Positions 55,117-64,000 of a stretch of 64,000 nt of DNA are shown here, piece after piece. Position numbers and translations under genes: made by a program. This stretch comes from Ligustrum vulgare (taxonomy: Eukaryota; Streptophyta; Magnoliopsida; Lamiales; Oleaceae): NCBI GenBank assembly GCA_963555705.1, contig OY743170.1, forward strand, positions 16,351,596 to 16,415,595, read 5' to 3'. Positions within the stretch are counted from its first letter, which is position 1. Each line of letters begins with the position of its first letter. The notes under the pieces were generated by a model. The model did not search any database and was not told the DNA's origin. It worked only from the letters and a program-made list of their open reading frames with translations.

Positions 55117-55865
55117 TAGATGTGTCAATTTGGGTGGTTCGGGTCGAGTTGACCTGCCAACATACGAGTTCGATAACGGCCTACATGAAAAAAGCTCGCT
55201 CGCTTGCTGCAGATTTACATGTCGACTGTCGATCCAAAACGACTCACAAATTTTAAACTACAATACAAACTCGCCTATTGGCCTATCAGATCCAGCCCAT
55301 GCGGGTCATGGGTCGCGAATCGTTCCAATTTGACCATATGAATAAAAACATTATATCTATAGCAAAAAAAAAAAAAAAAATTAAATTGCTAAATAAATGA
55401 ATAAAATGATACATCCATATTAAAAAAAAAAAAATGATATGCTTACATAGAATTAAAACTTATATGTTTTGTTTCATAAATTACTTCTAACTTTGCAAAG
55501 TTAAATATAATATAAACAAATAACAACTAAATGCATTTCTAATGACTACTATCTAATATTTATAACACCATACAACACAACTATTTTGACACCTACTTTA
55601 CAATAATTTATAGTTTAAGCACATCTCAACTAGGTTGACACCTATTTAACTATAATCTAGCTGTTTAAATTTTTAAATCTTTTTTTAAATTTAATTTTTT
55701 TCTTTTCACGGATTAACAGGTTAATTGTGGCCCGTGAAGATGTGACTTGCGGTTCATACTGTCTTGATTGTGAAACTTCTGCTCTGGTCGTGGGTCGCCC
55801 ACACTTTCAGGTCGATCGAGCCGATTTTCACGAGTCTGATCAACTTGTTCTTCTTGACACATCTA
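55117..55865. mobile_element. Non-autonomous hAT-like element with perfect 12-bp TIRs
   Basis: TAGATGTGTCAA at 55117-55128 and its exact inverse at 55854-55865 bound the element. Flanks TTCATGCC and TCCATGCT agree at 6 of 8 positions, fitting an 8-bp duplication. The 749-bp interior has GGGTCG/CGACCC-rich ends and an AT-rich, non-coding centre. Confidence 0.75.
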
Positions 55866-56634
55866 TCCATGCTAGAGCTCGCACACGTAGTCATTGAGCG
55901 CTTTAGAGACGTACTTTACATTTTGAACGAACTCATTGTCTCGAGGTACTTAGAAATACAATAATAATGCAATGACATGGTAATTGGGTGGCACACGAGT
56001 GGATATGACTTAGCTATGTGATCGGTAGACAAGTGCAAGAAAAAATAATATGACTGATCAAATATTGCAAAGTACGATAACCAGGGGTGACAATTTCAGT
56101 CAACGGACGAGACGAAATATACCTTCAAAAGATTTGGAGTGGCATAATTTTTTCTTATACATCAATTTTTGTTTTCTTCTATTAAAATTTACAATTATAT
56201 CTAATACTCTGTTCAGTAACACTGTAACAATTATAAATTGATTTATTTATATTTTTGAGATAAATATTTGATTTAAAAATGAAGAGCAAAAATATGTGTA
56301 ATTATAAATTATTTTGAAAATTATTTTATTTATAAATTATAATGATTGCGTTGAAAAAAAGAAGGCTAATATATATAATATCAAAAGAATATTGACTTTA
56401 ATCTCTCCATTTGAAATGCGCAAGGATTGGGTAATTAGAGTAATGAAAGTCTTTTTCCAATGACATAACCAAAAACAAGACAAATTGTTTACAATTGTAC
56501 TTCTCTTTTGACTTTTATACATCTGTCCGTACATGGTTAATGAGGAATCTATTTGTTCATCATCATCTTATAATATTACATCTTATAATATTACTGAAAT
56601 CAAATAACTGCCGTGTCTGTGGGCGTAACCATTA
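55866..56634. other. Spacer without genes
   Basis: The sequence is AT-rich. At about 56080 CCAGGGGTGACAATTTCAG resembles the GGGATGGCAATT end of local hAT-like elements but has no partner. Nothing else is recognised. Confidence 0.35.
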
Positions 56635-56990
56635 GAACATCTTTAATGACATGTCAAACTCAAGATTCACTGGATGAGAAAAAAAGAGAGAGTTATATTA
56701 TTTTAAGATTAAATTGTCGAGAGGAGGTGGATGTTGAAAGTAGAAAAAAAAAATAGAGAAAAGTGAAAAAAAGAAAGAGAGATTGACAGAAATTCAAATA
56801 TATTAATGAAAAAAATAGAGGAAGATGTCAAGTACAAGGTCCAATTTGTGTAGGAATAAAGTGAAGAAAATATGGAGAAAGTGGAAGAGAGAGAGGAAAA
56901 ATGAGATATTAGAATGAGATTCACGAATTTTTGGTATCTCTCTCTCACACGTACTAAGCATCATGACCGACCCAACCATTAAAGATACTC
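56635..56990. mobile_element. Tourist-like MITE
   Basis: The 356-bp element has imperfect 15-bp terminal inverted repeats (GAACATCTTTAATGA, and GAGTATCTTTAATGG in inverse; 12 of 15 match) and a 3-bp TTA duplication on both sides (56632-56634 and 56991-56993), the PIF/Harbinger signature. The interior is purine-rich with GAGAGA stretches and non-coding. Confidence 0.65.
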
Positions 56991-58254
56991 TTAGGGATGG
57001 CAATTGAACCGTCTGAATCGAAAATCGTGGTGAACCAAATTGAATGGTGTGAAAAAAATCGAACCGATAGGGACAATGGAGCGAGTATGGTATGCAAATT
57101 TAATTATCCGATTTTTGGTGGGGCGAGTATGGTAATTGTGTCGGTGCCCCGCCCCGAACTGAATATCGGATTAAAAAAATGATTTTAAGCTATTTAAAAC
57201 TTAAAAAACCCAAAATTAGAGTTTCTATTTAAAAGTTAATTAATCCAGATCACATAACCAAAACCCAATCCAAATCCAAATTCATTAACCCTAAGTCTAT
57301 AGTTATCTGAGTATCTTATTCATTTATCTCTACTCCATCAGTCACTCTCCATTTCAACAGACTGCAGTTCTTCATAGGTGCCACATACACACCGACTGCA
57401 TTTAAGATTTTCTTTTCATTTTCCTTAGTTCCAAACTCATCACTTTCACTTATAGCCTCACAGACTATTTCTCTATTATGTGTAGAAAATTCTACTCATT
57501 CATCATACTTTGGAGCTTGTGCAAAGTTTAGTGAGGAGGATGTTGGCGACGAGGTACAATTTTTGTTTGAATATTTAGTCAGGACTGTTGTGAATTAAAG
57601 TGTAGCGCCCCGAGTTCCGTATACCCGATTCACTACGTCATTTTCTGTCTAAATTTTTCGAATAATATTTTTGCGGAAGAAATAATTGAAATTCATTTTT
57701 GGCAACATTAAATAAACTGTAATGGCCGATAAAATTGAAAACATTTATGAAACCATTTGAAATAGTAAATCGAACCATTAATATTGTAAAGAAATTGTCA
57801 ATGTCATAATTTCTCAAATAAATGAACTTCTCTAAATTATTCGATTGTTTGGAAAATACGGAAACCATTAACGTCAAACTTTCAACTGTTTAACGATTAT
57901 TGCCACCATCATTCATCGCTCGCCACCGTCTCCGAAATCTGCAAAACTGTTAAAAAGTAGGGTGAGTATTTCATGGGGGAAATACTCAGTAGACTCATCG
58001 CAAATTAATTTAATTTATAAGATGATTAAACACACAAATCCCGGCTCTTTATAAAACGGGCATTGATAGAGCTTCTTTATAAAACTGCTCTTGATAAAAC
58101 TCATATTGTGCATTACAGCACGGGACATATTTTGCAAATCATAGGCTCTTTGAAATTAGCTCTTTGAAAACCATATACTTATAAAAACATTTTAATTATG
58201 CCGAGCATAATTTCTTTTGAAAGCATAACATAAGATAGGATTGAAATCCTCATA

Positions 58255-58535
58255 AACATAAGAATTTTACCGAACTTAGGTGGCAAGAATTCTTATGTAG
58301 TAAGTATACCAAGCATAATTTTCTGAAATTCATAGGGATCAATTGCATCATAACATAAGATAGGATCGAAATCCTCATAAACATATGCGACAGGAATTTT
58401 ACCGAACTTAGGTGGCAAATCCTCATAAACATATGGAAACATAGGAATTTTACCGAACTTCGTGGCAAATCCTCATAAACATAGGAGACACAAGAATGTT
58501 ACCGAACTTAGGTGGCAAGAATTCTTATGTGTAGC
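58255..58535. repeat. Tandem hairpin-forming repeat inside the solo LTR
   Basis: Four units carry GGAATTTTACCGAACTTAGG-TGGCAA followed by TCCTCATAAACAT. AAGAATT...AATTCTT and AGGATT...AATCCT pairs allow stem-loops. It sits where the 31.7-kb element has its GGGCTCCC hairpin modules. Confidence 0.65.
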
Positions 58536-58975
58536 GCTACTAAAACTCCGGTCCCCTTAACATATCATAACTTATCATATGGGACCCAAAACAATCTTGG
58601 TAGATTGATTTCATAGCAATGATCCAAAAAAGCATTTTCGTGAAGCATAGGGTATACTTACTTTTCGTAAAAACATAAAGTATATTTTCTTTTCATAAAA
58701 ACATACTTACTTTTCATAACAACATAAGGTATATTTACCTTTCATAAAAACATACTTGTTTTTCTTAAAAATTGACTTTCACAAGTCACATGACATTCAT
58801 ATGAAATCATAATTTAAATCAATTAATAAGTGCGAGTCTACCTCAAATCCGACGAGTGCAAAGTTGAGCGGGAATGACTTCAATTTCTTTAAATTCTCCG
58901 TACGCTTCGTCTTAGCCAATAAGTCACTTTAGTCTATCGAATATATAGTTCAAAATGATAAATTATAATTTGAGG

Positions 58976-59095
58976 ACTAAAATTGATGTTTTGAAAGTTG
59001 AGGGACTAAAATGAATATTTTCAAAGTTCAGGGACTAAAATGAATATTTTGAAAGTTAAGGGACTAAAATGAATACTTTTAAAACTTGGGCTTAA
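58976..59095. repeat. GGGACTAAAATGAATA short tandem repeat in the solo LTR
   Basis: About four units of 30 bp (AAAGTTGAGGGACTAAAATG and close variants). The same kind of repeat occurs at 38695-38760 in the full-length LTR. Confidence 0.7.
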
Positions 59096-61662
59096 AATAA
59101 ATCAGCAGGTACTGAAATAAAAGAGTTTAAAGTTAAAGGGCTGAAATTGATAAGTTTAAAAGCTGAAAGGACTGAAATAAAACCTTTTTAAAACTTGAGG
59201 GGCTTAAGTGCAAATTTCCGAAATTAATTATATACTCAGATCTTTCCTCTCTCTCTCTTACCATTCTCTCACTCACCACTCTCTCTCTAACTCACGATCC
59301 AGTAAGAAAGAAAAACGGAGCTGCGACTTGTGCGAAGTTCCTCACTCAAATCCGGCATAAAAGCCGGTGATTGGCCGGTGAAACGCCGGGAAGGGTGGCG
59401 TAAAGTGATGGTTCAAGAGGGTCCTGGTTGTGTTAAAGTTTTGATGCGAGTACAGGTTTGAATCAGAGATTTATCGAGGTAGACTGAGGCTGAAGATTGA
59501 GGTTTTCCGGCGATAATCCGGCGATCGAGGTAGGTAGGTATTTTGGGTATTCTATTTCTTGGGTTTTGGTTTGATTTTGGGTTTGGGCGATTTTCCGGTG
59601 ATTGAGGTGGTTTGGCCGTCTATGGCTGTGGTGTTTGGTGATGATGAAGATGATTAAATTGATGTCTAAGTTTGATTAGAATAGGGCAGTGGTGGTGTTT
59701 GTTGGAATTTGCAGCTTGTTTCGATCGAGTTGGATCGGCAGTGATTCATTGGTGGTGGATTGATATTGGACGAAATGGCTGTTGGGTGGTTGATTAAAAT
59801 GGAAGTGAAGGTTGGTTGTAAATCTCGGTTTAGCTCTTGGCAGTGATGGAGCTGATTGCGATGGAGTTGAGCTGGTTGCAGTGGTTGGTCAGTGGCTGCG
59901 GATTGGTGGTTTAGAGTTCAAATTGAGTAGAGGTAGTTTGGGATTGAGTGATTGCAGTGCTATCATTCAAGTTGTGTGATGAAGGTGGAAATGGATAGTG
60001 GTGGTTTTGACATTGATGATAATGGGTAGATTGATGAAACAGTGGTGACTGATGATGGAGGCAGGGTTGTGGAGCTATTGCTGCAAATTGGTGCCAATGT
60101 GATGATGGTGTATCGACAGCTTTGGTGAATTGGGTGTTAACAGAGTGATGGTGAGTTTGTAGGGGTTCTTGGTTGATTGCAAAAATTGGGGATTGAAGTA
60201 TTGTTGCTTGACATTGAATGGATTGATGGTAATGGAATGGCTGCGTGAGATGGTAGTGAAAGGTGGGAATGGAGACTGAATTATTACTTGAATGTGATTT
60301 GTGATGAAAGGGATGTTATAATGATGAATTGGAATGGTGGTAGGTGTAGTTGGTGAGATGATGCTGGGTATTTGCTCTTGGCCGAGTTATGATTATGATG
60401 ATAATGATGATGTGTGCCCATGTTGAAGATACTTTGGTGATGGTGTAATGAAGTGGAAAGAGTGAAAAATAATAGAACATGTATATATCATCATTATGTT
60501 CTTGAACCATAATGATGGTTGTTTTTGGTGGACAAAGAAAAGGAAGGAGGAGAAAACGTGGGAGCTAAAAATGGAGTGTAAAGATGGAGTTTGCACATGG
60601 AAGGATGATGAAATTGTGTAGAGATTAGTTGGAAATGCTTTGGTGTTTGTATAATGATATGGAATATGAAAATAGAAAATAGATATAAAATTTTATATAT
60701 ATAATGATGATGTTTTTATGTAAACAATTGTACTAAAACTGATATATTTTGGACTGGAAATAAATTTGAGAATAAATTGAATTACGTATTTGGACTTGAA
60801 ATAATTTAAATAAGGAAAATTGAGATATTTTAATAAATTTGGAATTCAAAATGATTTTGAAAATAATACTTTGAATTAATAATTAAAATAACATAATTTT
60901 AGAAATTTGGATTTTAATTTAAAATCGAACAAATTCGATATTTCTTGACTTGGCTAGACGAATCCGTCGCGGCGTTAACTTCAAAATAATGGGTGAAATA
61001 GTAGCGACACAATTTTCTAAATATTAAAATAATTATTATTTATTGCATAAAAATTCTGGGTCGCTATATAAAGTATTGTTGTTATATTATTATTACTCTA
61101 CTCACATTCTTATTTATTGTATATGAATCAACAGTGACATATGCCGACAATATTTGTAGGGGGGAAGAATGAAGTATAAAGGTCCAAAAACAAAATATTT
61201 GTTGTTCTCAGGTATTGAGATTGGGAAAAATAATTTATTTTGTCTTTTTATAATCATACTGTAATATATTAATATTGTTATGCTCGTAATATTATTTTCT
61301 AAATTCGGATTTTGAATTGTAGAATTGGGATATTGTTTGCATTTCGCATTTGAATTCGAGATATTGTTTGCTTGTTTAGTATTGTTATTTTTATTTTTAT
61401 TTTTTAACAATCTGATTTTTTTAGGTGGACTTATAAAAATTAATTTATATTTAAGTGGTTATTAAACTCACTGAAATGAATCGAACAGAGATACGCACCG
61501 AAATTGCACCGACTCGACTTAGATAATTATGGGGCGGTTACGGTATGAGCAAAATTGATGGTTCGGTTATGGTTTTGAACGAACCGATCCCGAACCGAAC
61601 CGTTGTCAATTATTGAATAATAGAATTTTACTTCTTCCTAGTTCTATTAGGATTTGTCTAGT

Positions 61663-61757
61663 TGTACACCTTGAGTTTACTTCTAGGTGTACTTCTTCCC
61701 ACACTGTGTGTGAACCACTGCTTGTTGAGATGGACAACACACACGCCACACAGTGTG
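61663..61757. repeat. Nested short inverted repeats
   Basis: GTACACCT (61663-61670) pairs with AGGTGTAC (61685-61692), and CACACTGTGTG (61700-61710) with CACACAGTGTG (61747-61757). The double hairpin may be a small foldback element. Confidence 0.5.
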
Positions 61758-61799
61758 AGAGGAACTACCTAAGGGAGTAAATTTTCAAGTGTACATGTA

Positions 61800-64000
61800 G
61801 CAATGTCTATGTATATATGTATGTATGTATGCACCATGGTTCGAAGAAAGAACAATCAAAATCTGGGGAAAAAAAAGTCAAAATTCATGCACTTCAAATG
61901 AATATTTATTTAAATAAATAATTTAAATATTGTTGATTGAAAGACAACAATTAATCAAGATATACAAATTAATATTGAAATAATATAAATTGCACGATTT
62001 GACAGCGGACTGCAGGTTAACAAACAAATGCGTAGATATATTTAAAAAAATAAAAAATAAAAAAAAATAAAATCTTAACTTATGTGACGATAATGATTTT
62101 ATACAAAATTATGAATTGCAGTTATGGTTGTTTGTTTCGATAACGTCGACAAGTTGTGCCATGACTTGAAGATCCACAACGACTTTAGTATGTCCAGATA
62201 GTAAATCTATCGAACAAATTAGTGATTTCGATCGGGATATTTTGTCGGGGTAGATTATCAAGAAGTTGTGATCTCGGTTTGTTAAAGGCTTAAAGCTATC
62301 TTCACGATCTGAAGTACATTATATAGAACCAATGACTGTATGTGTAAACAACACGAAATGTGTGAATAAAAACTGGTTTGATTAAAAGTTTATTTATTTA
62401 GTTATTTATTTACAGTTTTTAAATGAGTTTAGAGATGAATAGAAAAATAATTTTTTACTGGCTCTATCTTACTTGTATTTTTCATGAATGAGATTGTGGT
62501 GGTTTAGAGACTGTAATTGGTGGCGATATGGTGGTGCAAATGATTGTGGGTGATGTAGATACGGTAGTTGGGAAGGTTGTGACGGAGATTACATCGATGG
62601 CTGTGTGGTGTACCAAGTTTCGGCTAACACAATGTAGCAAACCAAGTTTAACCAGTGTAAGTTTAAAAAAAATAAAAGAAGAAAAAAAGACTGGACCCTC
62701 ATAATATTATTAACCGAGCTAGTGTAAATTATAATTTTAAAGAAAATATATACACTTAACATAGTTAAGAGTGTAAGTTTAATTAAATGTAACTTATAAA
62801 ATGTAGGTTTTTCATATTTCATTGTAAGAAAGTTACATACAGGTAAAATAAAATAAAAAATAATAATAGAAAATTGGTAAGATACAGAGAATTATATACG
62901 TTAAAAAATTACACAAAGAATTACGACATTGTTCTTTTTTTAAAAATATATTGAAGGTACACTTGTTACGTTTTTTGGTTTCAAACAAATTTTAGGGACT
63001 GTGTTGTTACTCCGTTCGGATTACACTTCATATGCTTTTTGTAGCCGAGGATTGAAGATTATTTATTTAACTCGTCTCCTCGAATTGGTAGCCCAATTGT
63101 AATAATAAGTTAGAAACTTCAATAACTCGATTGAAGATAGAATTCAATGGACTTTGCCTAGTTACTCATTGAGTTATTTTAAGACTACTCACTTACCCTT
63201 TAGGTTAAGGGATAAATACATATGCAAGAAGTTTAAAAGATGAAATTTAAAATTTAAGAAACTTGTGGTTTTAATACAATATCGAATTTTTTTTATTAAA
63301 TAGGTTGAAGTCACAATTATACAATTTATGGTCACGAACATAAATCACAAATTTTATAGGTCAAGAATTATAATTTATTTGGTCAAGACTTAATTTTCAT
63401 TGACAAATAATAAATTTATAGGTCAAAACTTATTTTCGATCACAAATTATCAAAACTTGTAACTGAGTCATCTGGGACCTGGAATGTTGGGTGGTTACCT
63501 CGGCTCGGAGTTTATGTTTGGACGACCTGATTGGTATGCAATTCACTTCATTGCTGTGTACATTGGATCTAGAATTATGATATATATACAATCATTTTGT
63601 ACAATTTAACTTACAATTCATGATGTGGGATACTGTAGTGTATTGATTTTGAAAATGATATGATATTTGAATCAACAGGATTGTGTCAATCAGGATTGTA
63701 AGTTAAAAGTTATAAAAATGTGTTGAACATGTACCATAACTCTTAGATCTAACACCTCTTCCATGTTAGGCAAAGCCTTGACAACTCGTACCTGTGCACA
63801 TAATGAAACAAATTTAGAGACATGCTATCTTTTTAATAATGAGTGACATACAACAAATATTAATGATGACAGATAGGTACTCATGTTGGGTGACAGAAAA
63901 CATCATTGCCCAAATTAAGGGAAGGTACATCACCTTCTACATTGGAAGTCTAGTTACTATAGAAATGTTCTCATAAATCCAAACTCGGAATGATATGATG
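61800..64000. other. AT-rich spacer to window end
   Basis: A short (ATGT)n run lies at about 61815-61830. No ORF, retrotransposon domain or TIR pair can be supported on either strand. Confidence 0.4.

Larger units (their letters stand above)
57601..61068 (-). repeat. Solo LTR of the Tekay-like family
   Basis: The LTR is 3468 bp and starts TGTAGCGCCCCGAGTTCCGT, exactly like the LTR at 37365. It ends GGTCGCTATA where the other has GGTCGCTACA. A perfect 5-bp duplication TAAAG (57596-57600 and 61069-61073) flanks it, with no internal region. The ends are about 85-90% alike to the other LTRs, but the middle differs. This is the classic product of LTR-LTR recombination. Orientation is inferred from the other copy. 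Confidence 0.92.
56992..61600. mobile_element. hAT-like non-autonomous element split by a solo LTR
   Basis: The left end TAGGGATGGCAATTGAACCG (56992) with GGTGCCCCGCCCC nearby resembles the element at 52969. The right end at about 61500-61600 is the inverse type (CGAACCGATCCCGAACCGAACCGTTGTCAATT). Between them, the solo LTR at 57601-61068 accounts for 3.5 kb. The right terminus is decayed, so the last base is uncertain. Confidence 0.5.

Overview
The window is plant nuclear DNA, almost certainly from a eudicot: it is AT-rich, has GT-AG introns, initiator-Met-type and tRNA-Asp-type primer binding sites of plant LTR retrotransposons, hAT and PIF/Harbinger-like MITEs, and two single-copy plant genes. 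About 80% is transposon-derived. The two host genes, both on the minus strand, are OSTC (an oligosaccharyltransferase subunit, 22073-22606) and a three-exon PIRL-type leucine-rich-repeat gene (47224-49876).

Layout. 1-716: a diverged tandem duplication. 717-3806: a complete non-autonomous LTR element (TSD CCTAC) encoding a charged coiled-coil ORF instead of gag-pol. 4133-17418: a minus-strand Ty3/gypsy element, split inside gag by a second minus-strand Ty3/gypsy element at 8637-15493 (perfect TSD CCTTT); both are decayed. 17419-18172: the gag start and 5' LTR of a truncated copia element, fused to a truncated gypsy LTR. 18350-20524: a broken hAT transposase. 22073-22606: OSTC. 24.0-31.7 kb: a very degenerate Tat/Ogre-like gypsy relic, interrupted by a one-LTR non-autonomous element (25956-29255). 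31705-40165: a complete minus-strand Tekay/Del-like LTR element (TSD AGGAC) whose gag-pol has been replaced by antisense cargo. 41-46.6 kb: MITE-like, LTR-like and minisatellite sequence. 47.2-50 kb: PIRL with its promoter, then a Helitron helicase scrap. 50.7-64 kb: MITEs, hAT-type non-autonomous elements and a 3.5 kb solo LTR (57601-61068, TSD TAAAG) of the same family as the 31.7 kb element.

The most unusual object is the cargo of the 31705-40165 element. Between its primer binding site and polypurine tract, only the integrase tail remains of pol. On the opposite strand lie an intact 181-aa ORF with a basic patch plus Cys cluster, resembling the small nucleic-acid-binding proteins of plant flexiviruses (34369-34914), and an intronless LOG-type cytokinin-activating enzyme gene carrying one 1-nt insertion (35198-35852). 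Each is preceded by a TTTAAATA box inside a short inverted repeat. This would be an LTR retrotransposon carrying a virus-like RNA-binding protein and a hormone-activation enzyme.

The two host genes are probably an ancestral neighbour pair: as I recall, OSTC and PIRL homologues are adjacent in Arabidopsis at two loci. Here they are pushed about 24.6 kb apart by nested insertions. Family assignments rest on reading the translations; no database search was run.
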